DNA of 64,000 bases, taken from the NCBI GenBank assembly GCA_023678885.1, contig CM042958.1, positions 16,858,852 through 16,922,851 on the forward strand. The letters are read 5' to 3'. The translations under genes and the position numbers were made by a program. This DNA is from Pogostemon cablin (Eukaryota; Streptophyta; Magnoliopsida; Lamiales; Lamiaceae). Of this stretch, positions 1 to 12,389 are shown piece by piece. The stretch's first letter is position 1. Each line of letters begins with the position of its first letter. The notes below the pieces were generated by a model, which was not told where the DNA came from, did not search any database, and saw only the letters and a program-made list of their open reading frames with translations.

Positions 1-1197
1 TATAAAGTGATACCTGATTATAATAAAGTGATAATGTGATCGTTGACCTATCTAATAATAATAATAATATTATTATATTATTATTTTATTAAAAGTAAAA
101 ATAAATTAATTTAATTAATTCATCGTTAATGCTTGACTTGAGAATTGAGATTGCCGAATTTACTTGAATGCTTAATAAAAAAGATATTTTAATTAGTGAA
201 GCCAGACAAGGTTTTTTTTTTAAATTCTTTTTTATTAATATAAAATATATTTATTTGGGTTAATGGATGATCTGTCTTATATAATAGAAACCGTGAGACG
301 GTCTCACCCAAGATCTACCAAAAAATATAACACAATTAACCATGTGACACATCATATTTTAAAAGATCGCAATTAGTATATATGAGATAATTGTTTATGA
401 AATAACATTATTACTTTTTATTAATTGAATATCACTTTTTATTATAAACTAGTACATATTTCCGCATAATATGCGATACATTATATTTTATAAGAAAATT
501 AATTAGATAATCCAATATTAAATGTATATTGTAATAATAATCTAATAACGATGATATACTCAAAATTTTTGAAGATATTCTATTATTAATCGGTGTATTT
601 ATCTAATATTAAGATTTAATTTTTAATTCTAAATATAAAGATATGCATTAATAATATAATAATAAAAAATAGAAAGATTATATGTGATATTAAAAATAAA
701 AATATCTAATCCTAACCAATCAAAAATATGATTAAAGGTGGTGTTTAATTTGAAGATATATATGAATAATAATAATAATAAATTAAATATATTTTTATTA
801 ATTGGTTTAATTATTTATTCCTAACCAATAAAAAAATATAATTAAAGATGATATTTAATTTATAGATATAATGAATAATATAGTAATAATAAATAAATAA
901 AAAGTAGAAAGATTATATATGGTATATGATATTAAAATAAAAAATAAAAAATACTACAATTAACCATGTCGCGACACTTCATACTTTTAAAAAGTTATTT
1001 ATAACATTGCATTCGTAATTAGTATACTGTATATATGATGTTATCATATTTTAACCGTCTTACATAACCTCTTTTATGTGACGTTCTCGTACAAGTCTTT
1101 GCTTAAAATTTGAATGCTCTGTGAACCAAGTTCATAGAAAAACAAGCTCATGTAACAATTTTAGTTTTTATTTATAAATAAACTAGAATGTTTCCCT
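1..1197. other. AT-rich intergenic DNA, no gene seen
   Basis: There is no credible coding frame. Short TAA/AAT runs occur near 50-90. A diverged tandem duplication of about 110 bp is visible: the phrase CCTAACCAAT starts at 711 and again at 820, each followed by a similar ATTAAAG...TTTAATTT stretch. The rest is featureless AT-rich sequence. Confidence 0.6.
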
Positions 1198-1206
1198 TAT
1201 ACTCTA

Positions 1207-1644
1207 GAGTGAGGCTTGGGTGCACCCGGGCGCACGGGAAGACATTCCGTGCGCCTTTAGAAATTTAGTACTATGGGTAAGGGTATATTACTTTGATCTA
1301 AAGGGTATACACTTTAATTAATAAAAGGTACACTATTTTGTTCTAAAGGGTATACACTTTTTATTAATATTTTTTTCTTTAGAAAATAAAGGGTACACAT
1401 TTTTATACTAAAGGATATACAATTTAACACAAAATTCTAAAGGCTCACGGAGTATTGTTCATGCGCCCAAATATACACAATAATTTTCTTTAGAAAATTT
1501 GTTCATGCGCCCAGATATACACAATAATTTTCTTTAGAAAATAAAAGATACACATTTGTATACTAAAGGGTATACAATTTAACACAAAATTCTAAAGGCG
1601 CACGAAATGTGTTCCGTGCGCCCGGGTGCACAGGAGTTTTTGCC
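1207..1644. mobile_element. Mutator-like MITE (438 bp) with inverted ends and near-perfect 9-bp TSD
   Basis: One end reads GAGTGAGGCTTGGGTGCACC. The other, read in reverse complement, gives GGCAAAAACTCCTGTGCACC, and both run on into CCGGG and a GCGCACGG motif. Flanking 9-mers TATACTCTA (1198-1206) and TATACACTA (1645-1653) differ at one base, which fits an aged target-site duplication of Mutator length. The interior is AT-rich, with repeated phrases such as AAAGGGTATACA in both orientations and no coding capacity. A second copy with a perfect TSD lies at 47078-47469, and degenerate relatives lie near 16.9-17.5 kb. Superfamily is inferred from TSD length only. Confidence 0.7.
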
Positions 1645-1653
1645 TATACACTA

Positions 1654-4600
1654 TACACAAAATATTTTATAATATTCATCAATAATTATGATTTTAAAAA
1701 AATACTTAAAATTAAAATTTAATAAAGAATAATATAAAAAATCATTAATATTCATAAAAATATACTCACTTGTTATATTAATAAAATTTGATTTTATTTA
1801 TGTATTTATTTAAAGAGAAACTAATGTCTAATCATGTGTATAGTGTACCCTAGCTGGAGCATTGTTACTTGAAATATAAATTGTTACTCTCTATTTGTAG
1901 TGTTTATAATAATATTACTTTTTATATGAAGTAGAAATTGTATTAAAGAAAATTTTTCATTGTACTAAAAAGTAAATCCGATTCATCTTAATTTTCAAGT
2001 TTTAGTTATTTTTGAGGTAGTAATATATTTTTGTTTAATAAGTTAATACTAAAAGTAAATTATATATGTTAAAATTTTAATTTGTAAATACTTAAATTTT
2101 AATTTAAAATACTAAAAATTATTTAAAAAATTTAATACTAAAAATGTTATTTTAAAATAATTTTATTATAGATCAATTAAATAAATAAGAATAATTAAAT
2201 AATATGAATAAACTCAGTAAGTAAATAAATAGTATGGTCAAGCGAAACAAATATGAGAACAACGAGAATGGAGTGATAAGAGATAATATGGAGAGATATG
2301 ATAATTGATAAGATATTATATGAAGATAAATTAGGTGATGTGGCCATATAAAGAAAATATATGAAACTGGTTATTGTCGGTAAAAATTTGGGTAATAGAT
2401 GACATGGGTTACCCAAGTAATCCCCATAAATATAAGTAGAAATGAAAAATATTTTACGTTTTAAAATTTATTTCTTACAAAGCATTTTATGCATGGACTG
2501 GCATTACAAGCAATGTTTGGCGTCAAAATATGATTAAATAATTTTATAAAATGTATAAATGAATGGTTAATATAGACGTAAAAAGAAGTAGAAAAATTTA
2601 AGTCAAAATATGAATAAATAAATTTTATAATGAATAAATGGATGGTTAATATAGACTATGATGGTATTATCCCGATTAATTAGAATATGAAGAAAATTTA
2701 TTTACATTTGTATCCTTTATTCTATCCGTACAAAGATTATAAATATTAGGATTTTGTATCTACTAATATTCAATATTGCCTTTAATAAAAATTTTTGTTA
2801 ATTATTCTCTTCTTCTGCATTTTTCTTTTCTCTGGATGTTTCTTTTACTAAATATTCACATCAAATACTTTACAATAAATACTTAAATTTTACTGTCTTT
2901 TACATCTATATATTTATAAATAGAAGTTAAAAATATACATAAAACACAACATTGTCAAACCAAATCACTTGAGCTAGTAACTTTCATTGTGTCAAAAGTT
3001 AGTTCAACTTGATTCAATAAAAGATTAAATAGACTTGTAACGTTAAAAAGAATTTAATCTTAAATCATGTTGGTTAGTTAACATGATTGTGTTTAATTAA
3101 TTAAAAATTATTTAAAACGTTGCTTAAATGATAATGCAACCAATTTATTTAGCTCAAACTCAAAATGATATGGTCCAATGAACTTAATGATATATAGTTT
3201 GTTTAGATCAACTTGATTAGTTTGATATTGATATTAATTGTTTGAGATTCAACATTATTAAAGTTCGTAATTATTAGCTAGTTAATATTTAATTAATGTG
3301 AATTCTAGATAAATATCAATGGACTCAACTAATTTAATCGGATAAATTTCAAATTATGTCTTCATTGTATCACTTTTATTCTAATTAATTAAGCAAACAC
3401 CACATGAATTTTTTCTAGTTTATTTTTCACAGTCCAACTAAACAAAATTATAAAGATTGATTGCTGTATTTTATTAACTCAAGGCCAGCTTCAAGTCATT
3501 TGTTTTGCAAATACAAAATGAATAACTTACACGCACGTAATATTAAATTGAGGAAACAAATGCTTATGTATATGAAAAAATAAATAATATTGGTATATTT
3601 TAAATTTTTCTTTAGATCTGAGATCCCTAATTTCATATTATTTTGTCCAACAACATGTGGTATGTCACATAAAAATACAAAATTATCACACGATGCGAAT
3701 ATTTGCAAAATAATTATTATTTCTTTAATCTATTCTTCCACCGATTAATATTTATCCCACAAAAATTTTCACCTTCTTAAAAAACAAAAAGTCAAACACA
3801 ATCACTTTTCCTCAAACACTTTATTTACCAAAAAATCATCTTTACCTAATACACCTGACATATTTTATTATTTATTAATTATCAAAAATATCATAATACC
3901 CCTAAAAGTTATCACTTTTCTTAATACATCAATGCATAAAGTAATGTGCAAACATTTGTATAGCAGAGGAAGTATATTATAAATATAGAGTTATGTGATT
4001 AACTCCATTTTTGTAATTATTTTTGAATAGATGAGTTGTTATTCTTTTAAATAAAAAATTATTATTTCTTAGCAACAAGAATAAAAAAATCACATATTAA
4101 TATTTGAAGATCATAATTTCATTCAGAAGAGGTATAATTTATCTTTATTAAGCGTAGTTTGTCGTTAAGTGTAAGAATTTGAAAAATAATATTTTTAATC
4201 TAAAAAATAATACTAATTCATAATCTTTTTAAGGGTAATCTTTCATAGTAATGATAAATAGATAAATCAGGATTTACGCAGCGAAGTATTTGACATAAGT
4301 ATAAGGTGGCAAATTAATATACAATATAAAAATCGTAAGTGTAAATATAATTTATTGGTATATACATTTTAGTTAATATCTTTAATATGTTTGAATGAAC
4401 AGATTTTTTATTATTACACGTGTGTGTCGATGATATAAAAAAACACATTGCATGCTAATATTTTTTTCTTATGGTTTTCATACTATGCATTAATTAAATA
4501 ATTCAATGAAACAAACATCAAATTCACAGTTGTGATCATAATCTCATTGTCAGCCCCACAAATGAGACAAGATATTTTCAGACAAATTTCTTTTCCACAT

Positions 4601-4799
4601 TTCGTATTTGCAATCATGTCGTATAAATAGCGTTTTTTACTAATTAAAAGTCGCCAATAGATCAACAAGATCAGATAATTAGTAAATTAGGTAAGAATAT
4701 TAATACAAACTGAATAACTTAATCAAATAAATTCTAAAAATCTAAACACATAACATGACTCCAAACTCAACAAACAAAAAAAATAACATAAGAAAAAAA
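1654..4799. other. AT-rich intergenic DNA, no gene seen
   Basis: No frame looks protein-like; the longest open stretches are low-complexity AT translations. A local duplication of about 90 bp is visible (GTCAAAATATGA near 2522 and 2612, each followed by a TGGTTAATATAGAC phrase). I see no tRNA, rRNA or recognisable transposon coding domain. Confidence 0.55.
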
Positions 4800-5207
4800 T
4801 CAATTCTCTTTAAAGTTATCAAGAATCCGAGCAGGAAAGGAGTTCTCTGATCGGATCAGCCCGGTCTTTTTGACCGGGCTGGATCGGGGCGAATCCAAGC
4901 TCTTGAACAGCAACTGTTTAACAGCAGAGATGAGTTCTTCAGTAGGATTCAAATTCAAATTCTTGAACTTTCTGCAGAAATTCATGTGCTGATTCAAAGC
5001 TTCTTCATTTCCAATCCTGTCCTCCGATCTTGAAAGCTCATCCTTCACAGCCTCGCCGCAAAGCCCGCAAACCCACCGGCCCGAATAACGATCACGAACA
5101 CGCTTTATGTACTCCTGAGTGCACTCTTCTGTCAGCCCACAACACTCGCATTTTGCAAACGCGAGATCAGTTGACTTCAGTACCGTTGGCTGCTGTGTGA
5201 GCTCCAT
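4800..5207 (-). CDS. DUF1677 family protein (plant-specific, Cys-rich)
   Basis: This is a single uninterrupted frame of 135 residues. The N-terminal half carries the family hallmark: a CECCGLTEEC cluster (Cys 20, 22, 23, 29), then a YIKRVRDRYSGRWVCGLCGEAV block (residues 33-54) with Cys 47 and 50, suggesting a small metal-binding fold. This matches the plant DUF1677 family, which has no established biochemical function. The C-terminal part is basic and Ser/Pro-rich (SLDSPRSSPVKK) and probably disordered. No signal peptide or membrane segment is seen. Length is ordinary for the family. The ATG at 5207 is the first in frame and sits in a good plant context. There is no neighbouring gene within 10 kb on either side. 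Family assignment is confident; function is unknown. Confidence 0.9.
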   Translation of the reverse strand: MELTQQPTVLKSTDLAFAKCECCGLTEECTQEYIKRVRDRYSGRWVCGLCGEAVKDELSRSEDRIGNEEALNQHMNFCRKFKNLNLNPTEELISAVKQLLFKSLDSPRSSPVKKTGLIRSENSFPARILDNFKEN

Positions 5208-5690
5208 TTTGTTGAGGGGGAGAGAATGGCTTGTTTGAATGGATATATATATTTTGTATGCAGATTGAATTGGATGGTGTAACGGAAACTGAATTTAATT
5301 TTTCGAAATTTAAATGTGATAATAAATGAAGGGTTCGATCGATGGCAATAATATGTTGAGGGATGTGTAAATTTTTACCTGCTGTATTTATTGTGAGTGA
5401 TGAATCTTGAAATTGATCAGCTGAATTTATATATACAATTCTCTCTTTCTTGATGGAGTTTCTTGTCTCTCTCTCCTACTCACTCTCTTCTTCAATAGTC
5501 TCTTCTTTGATGATCAGAAACTTGAATGTCATGTACATTTGAGAGCAGAATTGGTAGAAAAATTAGAGAAGGTTCTTGAACTTCTGCTTCACCATTTGCA
5601 AGTGGGAATGGGAAATCTGTGTCTCTATGTGAGTTTGTCTGTGTGAAGATGGATGTATAAAGGGAGAGACAGAGGGGGTTTATATATATT
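5208..5690 (-). promoter_or_regulatory. Probable promoter and intron-containing 5' leader of the DUF1677 gene
   Basis: On the minus strand a TATA-like AATATATATAAACC lies at 5690-5679, about 470 bases before the ATG. The leader is CT/GA-rich. A likely leader intron runs from 5378 to 5289 (about 90 nt): donor CAG|GTAAAAATT, acceptor AAATTCAG|TTTCCG. Upstream of it is a short uORF of 20 codons (ATG at 5538, stop at 5476, starting MYMTFKF). TSS and intron use are inference from sequence; no transcript evidence is available. Confidence 0.45.
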
Positions 5691-5902
5691 TGTGTGTGTG
5701 AAATATACGTTTGTTCTTGAAAAGATTAACCAGTGTGAGTTTAACGAAAGTCATGTGGACAAAAGCTGCTGTCAACAATGATTGGCTGCACAGCAGTAAT
5801 TTTTATTTTTTTATTCTAGTGATTTTTTTATTTACTTTAACGATACCTTCGAAAGTTCAAAACGATCTTCCACCCCCAGGAGTTTAATGACTAGCAAATA
5901 GA

Positions 5903-7113
5903 CAACCCTTTTATTAAATACAACACCCTGTTAATAAATAATTAAAATAAAATTTTTTTAAAAATCTAAATTACCCTTAATCCATTAAATACACACATCT
6001 ATCTATTATATACTAATCTAATAAACTCTAAATTGAAAAAGAAATCTTTCATCACCGCACAAAAATATAGCTCGTATATTTATTCCATTATAGAGATCTG
6101 AAGACACAGTCATCCCCTCTCTCTTTTCTCTTCTGCTTTGTTAGAGTGAAGGCATGTTTTATATGAAATTTAAATTTCTTCAATCTTTTGATAGTATATA
6201 CTCAGTGACATTAATATATATTCAGAAATAAAGAACACGATTCGACATTAAGAAGCAAAATAAGACAGTCTTGTTCATAAAAGTCCAAGCTTCCGGGCTC
6301 AAGTTGGATGTTCAGATCAGACACATGATAATGCAGAACATACCACATGTCTCCATGAAACAATGCAACAATTCGAATTAATTAGATTGTAAGAACTAAG
6401 AAAGCATACAAGAGACGGATGTAAGATGCAATTTACAAATCATGGATCATCGTTCTTCATTTTCTCCTGGTTCAATCTTCTCATGCAGATAAAACAATTC
6501 TCTTTATTTCTGATTGAGGGCCTGACGAATCCTCATTCTCTAACATGTCTGCCATCGATGATGAGTCCATCTTCATCGACCCACGCGTATTTCGCAGAGC
6601 TGGGGTTCCACATACTCCCAACAAGCTGCGTAGCTTAAGGCGCTGTCGAGGGGCACGATGTTGGCGATCGACGATGATTGATGAGTGTAGCTTGGTGATG
6701 ACGAGCGCCAAAGATGAGGGAGCCTCTGGAGCCGACGATGATCTACTATGTGAAAGTGAAAGAAATTCGATACGGTGGTCAACGAGAGGATTATTGTTAA
6801 GGGGTGATGAAGCCTCTTTTCGCTGGATTCTACTTGCCATGGGCCATATAACTCATAAGAGGTGAATGAGACAACTTGAATGACTGGAATTTGGTTGAGA
6901 ATGTGATGGATTTGTGAAGAAGAAGTTGCAGAGCGTATAATCTTAAAAATAAAATTGAGGATGTGTATAATTTTAAAATGAAAAAGCGTAAAATTGAATT
7001 TTTAGGGATGTGTATATAATAAAATTAATAATTTAAAAGTCAAAAGCGGGTGTGTATTTAATAAGGGGTGTTTATTCAATAAAAAAGGGTGTGTATTTAA
7101 CAACACTCTTAAT
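5903..7113. mobile_element. Non-autonomous TIR element, about 1.2 kb, with gene-like interior
   Basis: The left edge contains TTATTAAATACAACACCC. The right edge, in reverse complement, reads TTGTTAAATACACACCC. Both ends carry further TTRAATA-CACCCC phrases, so the element has imperfect multi-copy inverted ends. A shorter relative with the same TATTGAATACACA-type termini lies at 34576-35098. The interior (about 6480-6860) has higher GC and open frames of 106-119 codons on both strands. None matches a family I recognise, so they may be captured host sequence or chance. Exact boundaries and TSD are unresolved. Confidence 0.45.
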
Positions 7114-7237
7114 TAAATAATTAAAGACTCAATAATATTTTACACTGTAAGGATAAAATGCAATAATATTTAAAAAAAATGATATTCAATTGGTGAAAAT
7201 TGATAATGATATTGTGAATTATTTTATGATTAAATTA

Positions 7238-7473
7238 TACTTCTTTTGTTCATTTTAAAAGAGACTCGTTTACTTTTTGTACATGAATTAATAAATATTA
7301 TTATTTATTTAATATATAATAGATAATTGTATTAATAAACTTTATAATTTAATTGTATTAGTGGGTGTTTGTGGGTCCCATGTGTGTATAAAGAGAAACG
7401 AGACCTTTATTGATTGACACCAAATGAAAAAATAAGCTTCTTTTAAATGTAAATGGATGAAGAGAATAGTATA
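7238..7473. mobile_element. Degenerate Stowaway-like MITE
   Basis: The left end ATACTTCTTTTGTTCATTTT is mirrored at the right end, whose reverse complement is ATACTATTCTCTTCATCCAT. The adjacent TTTACTTTTTGTACATGAATTA phrase is typical of the CTCCCTCCGT-type MITEs that recur in this window. Ends are eroded and no clear TA duplication can be assigned. Confidence 0.45.
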
Positions 7474-7743
7474 AATAAAACTAACAAACATTTTTAATAA
7501 AAAATTATAATTAATTAAAAAATACTATAAATTAATATAACCGTGAGAGATTTCACTCAATGCTATTCATAAAAAAAATGGTGCACCCTTAATGACCCCA
7601 CCACATCACCTGTTTAGAATCGGTGGTGAAATCATGATAAATCACATTATATAATGACTTATAGGAGTCACAAATATGGCTTGATTAGTCTATTTAATAA
7701 ACCCTACTAGATGAAAAGTATATAATGAAAATATATTCATAAT

Positions 7744-9062
7744 GGGTAAAATGCACTTTTGATTCCATACAAAAAGTCTGATTTCATTTTTTGTCCCTAA
7801 CTTTTTTTTTATTCCAAAAATGTCGTTTTAGTCACGGGCCGTTAATTTTTTGGACGGAAACATTATATTAAAAAAATAAAAAATTATTATTATTATTATT
7901 ATTAATTTGACCAACATCTATCACAATTTTACCAATCTTGACCCAACTTCTTTGAAAACACAATACATTGAATGTCAGGAACGGGAAGTGGTGGGGGAGA
8001 CGACAATTTTCTCCGACGCGGGTAGGACTTGGCAACTGGAAGTGGGAAACGGCGGAGGGCAAATGTAGCACTCCATGATTCCAGACAGCGCGCGGTGGTG
8101 GGCGACGTTGTTCTGGCGGCAGGATCAGATCTGCAGCGGCGGCGGCGGCTGCGGCGCACGATGGTGAGCGATCTGCGACGATCGACTGGCAATGAGCTCC
8201 GACGAGGGAAGGGTAGAAATCTGTGGTAGTGTTAGAGACGAACTGCAGATTTGGGGTAGTGGACGGAGGATGTGGTGGAGACGAATGGCAGATCTGTGGA
8301 GGTGGACGACGAATGTCATAAGCTATTGACAGCGGCGAACTGTGCGATTCCAGAACCTATTTAGCCATCATCCACCGCTCTTTATCGCCGCCAAAACAGA
8401 CCAAGTAGATTTGGATTTCAAGAAATTAGAACAAAATTATGAATCTGAAGGTGGTGGAGGTTGCGACGGAGGTGGGAGAGATATCGTGAAGATGATGGAG
8501 GCAGTTCAGTTGATGGTGGAGGAGATGGGGCAGTAAGGAAGATGGTGGACGCGTTGGAGATGGTATGGAGCAGATGGAGATGGAGGCGGTGGTGATGGAG
8601 GCCGTGGAGTAGGCCAGGTGACATTGGTGGTGGTGGTGGAGATGGAGGCGGAGGAGACCATAGAGGGGGCGACGGAGGCGGAGGAGACCGAGAGGTGTGG
8701 TGGAGAAGGCGGGGAAGACGTTGGTGGTGGTGGTAGTGGTGGTGGTAGGGGAGAAGGTAGAGGAGACGGTATGGAGGTGGAGGAGACTGAGATGGTGGTG
8801 AAGGCGAGGGAGACGTTAGTGGAGGTGGAGGAGTGGTGGTGGTGGTGTTGGGGTGCCGTTAGTAGTTGAGAAAATTTAGAGTTAAGAGAGAGAAGTGGGT
8901 TGGAGATGAAATTAAGATTAAAAAAATGGAATTAAATTAAATGAAAATTAATTTTAACGGACAAATCATCTTTTCGTCAGCTTGTTGGATGTAAATTTAA
9001 AAATAGAGCAATGAGACCAAAAATGTAATGAAAATGACCAAAAATAAAATCGTATTTTACCC
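7744..9062. mobile_element. Mutator-like element (1319 bp) with 10-bp TSD and GC-rich low-complexity interior
   Basis: Termini are GGGTAAAATGCACTTTTGATT on the left and, in reverse complement, GGGTAAAATACGATTTTATTT on the right. The element is bounded by a perfect 10-bp direct repeat TATTCATAAT (7734-7743 and 9063-9072), the size expected for Mutator-like insertions. The interior jumps from AT-rich to GC-rich at about 7980-8870. Much of that is built of GGTGGAGATGG-like trinucleotide-biased repeats that leave several frames open on both strands. No transposase motif is visible. The open frames are compositional rather than protein-like, so I do not call them genes. The GC-rich core could be a captured gene fragment (Pack-MULE-like), which is inference. 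Confidence 0.8.
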
Positions 9063-9072
9063 TATTCATAAT

Positions 9073-11778
9073 TCCACACCCTAAATTTACAACTCATGAC
9101 TCATACGTCAAAATTACTAAATACACTCAACTAACTTGCTAATCTCATCCAGCTAAATTACTAACCTCAGACAATTTAAATGCTCAGCACACCTTTTAGG
9201 TACATTTGGAATAGAACAAGAAATTCAATGAGTTAAACCCTATTTTGATCATTTAGTAGATTAATTCGTTTCATAATTGAGTCTAGAGGTAATAATCCAA
9301 TGTTAATCTAAGTTTTCTCTACTTTTAATGGCCGTTAAAAAGTCGTGTTTTGAGCTCGTTTCTTTTTAATCTTCCCTAAAAAAAAATTACAGAAAATTGG
9401 GTGTTCGATCTTGGTCAATCGAACAGAACTACCTAAAGTGTTTAAAGTGAGTTTCTTTGGTTAATATTTTTATGTTGGCTATTAATATTGATTATATTTT
9501 GGCTATTGATAAGTGAGGGTGTCATTATGAATAATGGAATGATATTGATACGTGTATAACCAATTTTGGGCCAATAATGTGGCTAGTGGGCTCAGTATTA
9601 AATGTCACTATGTCCACTAATATGTATTCTTGTGAACAACTAAAAATGATATACTTACAAAATTACAAAATTCGTTTATTTTAATACGATGAATTTAAGG
9701 ATTTATTGATAGGAGAAAACACATTACAACCTAATTACACTTAAATACTACATTGAAAAAAAATTACTTCATCTGTCACAACACAATTTGCACACCTCTT
9801 TTATATTACAAAGGAGGTGTGAAGACGGATGAAGTACATAAATTCTTAGGAAAGACACAAAATTAATCATAGGTTGCACTTTTTTTTTTTTTGATATTGA
9901 ATTGTTGCAGATCAATAAAGTTTTATAAATTTTATTTATCATATAAATAAATTATTAGTATATATATGACATAAAATTGTATAGAAAAAATGTGAAAAAT
10001 GGGCACCCATTGAATTTAATTATAACATATTATATTATAGTTATGTAGTTGATAGTAATAATATTTTATGATTGTATTTTAAATAATGGTGAATTATATT
10101 ATGTACATCATAATTATTACTTTTTTTAATTTTTTATATTATGGAACATCAGTGAAACACAAATTTTGGGATAGGATTGATTGATTTTGTTTTTTTCGTC
10201 CCAATTCAACCCACACAATTTTGTTATCCACTCATTTAAACAGATTGTTGTTAAATTTAGTTTGAACAAGGCTATTAATGGATTTATTGTTTAAGTTATG
10301 ATTATCTAATGATTATCTAAACAAGTATTTGTATCCATTAATTAAAGAAAAGATTTAGTTGACTATAATTGGAGTCGATGCTACTTGGTAGCCTATTTAT
10401 TCCCTCAGCACAGTAAGCATATAGTATAAGATGTATTTATTGAGTAGGATTAAAATTAGACATTAAGCTAAGTGGTGATATTTATTACCACAATGAGTAG
10501 CCTATCTACTGTACATTTCCCACATAGCCCAACATTTTTGTTGTTGTTTGATTGGAAGAATATATTTATCTCCCCCTTTTTAGAAGAAAAAAAAAAGTTA
10601 TCTCGATTTTAATTTTTTAATACATTGATCTCTGTATTTTGGAAAAGGAAAATGTATATAGTAATATTTATGTTCTTTTATTTTACTTTTATTGTTCCTT
10701 TATATTTTCGAAATTGAGTTTCATCTGCAGCTCCTTAAACTTTTATTTTATACACATTTTACCTTTAAAGTAAACAAAATACTTTATTACTTAAACTTTG
10801 TATTATGTTGTGGGGATAATATTTGTTCATGGACAAGGTAACTCTTATTATGCATAAGAGTAATATTTTAGAATCCAATTTCACATTAAATCAATTTTAT
10901 AAAAATCTCTAATGCATGTAAATTGATTTTAAAAAAATACTAAAAAAGAAAAACATTAATATACTTTAAAGAGGCTTTTCAAGAATTGCTAGTAAAAAAT
11001 CAAAATGGCTAGACCAAACATTTTAAGTAAACATAACATTGCCACACACAAAAAGCTATATAAGTTCTATAAGACCACAAATACTTTAAATGGGCTCAAA
11101 CTTTACCATATGAAAACTTGATCTGAGCTGTTTACAACCTAATGAGTAATGTGTTGGTTTGAATCTAAAAATTATATTTCAAACCCCTACTACACTTTTC
11201 CTTATTCTTATCATTTTTGTGGCGCACCCACCGTCAAACCCTCATCGCCCATATTTTGGGGATTGATGAAGGAATTAAAACGCAGAATGAACTTTAAGTG
11301 ACTTATGTTAGAAGGTTCACTGTTTGATTATATATTTATAAAAGAGTAAAATTTCATGTTTAATTGGCATAATTTGAACCATACTCTGCAACTGTCACAT
11401 TATTTATTCACATTATTATACGTAAGGTTTGAGAATGGTCCCTTTTCTGTGTTCATGATAAAGTATGTGACAATCTGTTGACCTTGGTTAGAATTAGCCC
11501 AATAAAGAGGTGGTAATTTGCTATGATTGACAACTGTTTGTTGATTAATGAAATGGTATTTAATGTATTTTAATTATTCTACAAAACACATATATGCCTT
11601 AAAATACAGCATGGACAACTCATATTATAAAGGAAATTTGCAATAAGAATATTGTTTTATGACTGGATTATATTAGTAAGCACGTCACAGGACTGTTTCA
11701 AGTACAATTTGATTATTTCCTAATGCATATTTTATGAATTAAAATTTATTAGTCGGTTCAGAGTATTCAAAAATAAAA

Positions 11779-11782
<4 letters not shown>
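9073..11782. other. Intergenic DNA, only a short MITE remnant seen
   Basis: Apart from the palindromic remnant at 9765-9836 I see no coding frame, RNA gene or clear transposon. Composition is AT-rich throughout. Confidence 0.5.
9765..9836. mobile_element. 72-bp palindromic Stowaway-like MITE remnant
   Basis: The sequence TACTTCATCTGTCACAACAC at the left is answered at the right by GAAGACGGATGAAGTA, and an inner ACACCTC pairs with GAGGTGT. The whole unit folds into a long hairpin bounded by TA. This fits an internally deleted MITE in which only the inverted repeats survive. Confidence 0.55.

Positions 11783-11842
<60 letters not shown>
11783..11842. repeat. (TA)n microsatellite, about 60 bp
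   Basis: An uninterrupted TA run that directly abuts the Helitron-type terminus at 11845. AT-rich targets are typical insertion sites of Helitrons, and such runs are length-unstable. Confidence 0.9.
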
Positions 11843-11844
<2 letters not shown>

Positions 11845-11845
<1 letters not shown>

Positions 11846-11871
11846 TAGCGTTTGAACCCGTGCGTTGCACA
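11845..11871 (-). mobile_element. Helitron-type 3' terminus, minus strand
   Basis: Reading the minus strand, a GTGCAACGCAC hairpin is followed after 11 nt by CTAG and then T, the canonical arrangement of a Helitron 3' end (stem-loop, short spacer, CTRR, insertion before T). The same hairpin-11 nt-CTAGT layout occurs on the plus strand at 33260-33286, so both belong to one family. The 5' TC end lies somewhere to the right and could not be fixed. No RepHel coding sequence is seen, so the element is non-autonomous. Confidence 0.6.
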
Positions 11872-11920
11872 GAACAATAGTATTCTGATGTTATTTAAAC
11901 CCGAAAGAGAAGTTTAAATC

Positions 11921-12133
11921 ATGTCTTTTACAGATTTTCAGCAACTGTATCATCGAATTGTGAAGCATATCAATCGAAGTATTGAGCGAGGGAATGCATG
12001 AACTGTTGAGCATATCGATCGAAGTATTGAGCGAGTGAATGCACAGATTGATGAAATGGCTAAAGATGTTGCAGAAGTGAAGAAATACTTGAACGATGGG
12101 TGGAGCTTGAATCTAATGGTACATCGCCTTTAA
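11921..12133 (+). pseudogene. Coding-like fragment with a 45-bp internal repeat
   Basis: One frame from an ATG at 11921 to a TAA at 12131 reads 71 codons with a single TGA at 11999. It contains two 15-codon repeats (HINRSIERGNA and HIDRSIERVNA) followed by QIDEMAKDVAEVKKYLNDGW. The composition is strongly helical and coiled-coil-like, quite unlike the surrounding AT-rich DNA. I do not recognise the parent gene. Its position about 70 bp inside a Helitron-type end suggests a captured host exon, which is inference. The repeat could also be a local replication slip. Confidence 0.4.
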
Positions 12134-12389
12134 CATGAATTTTGAAACAATTCACAAATGCTAAACCCTGCCTATAAATATTAAACTCTCGAGAGACATT
12201 ATGCCTTAAACCAATGGGAAAAAAGTATATCATAAACCATAGGAGTAAAGTCTTCATTTCACTGCTGATAAATATTAAATCATACAATTTTATGTAATAT
12301 CATATTAGGTAGTTGTATATTTAAAAAATTAATAGACCGTTAACTTAAATTTATTATTATATTTTGAAAAATAAAAACCTTCTCTGATC

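Noticed and set aside
6481..6865. Overlapping 106- and 119-codon frames on opposite strands
   Set aside because: No family match, no start context or partner exon, and they sit inside a TIR element. Kept as element interior.
8029..8869. Several open frames on both strands in the GC-rich block, some Gly/Glu-rich
   Set aside because: They come from GGTGGAGATGG-type repeats inside the Mutator-like element. Overlapping frames stay open in several registers, which is a compositional effect, and no domain is recognisable.
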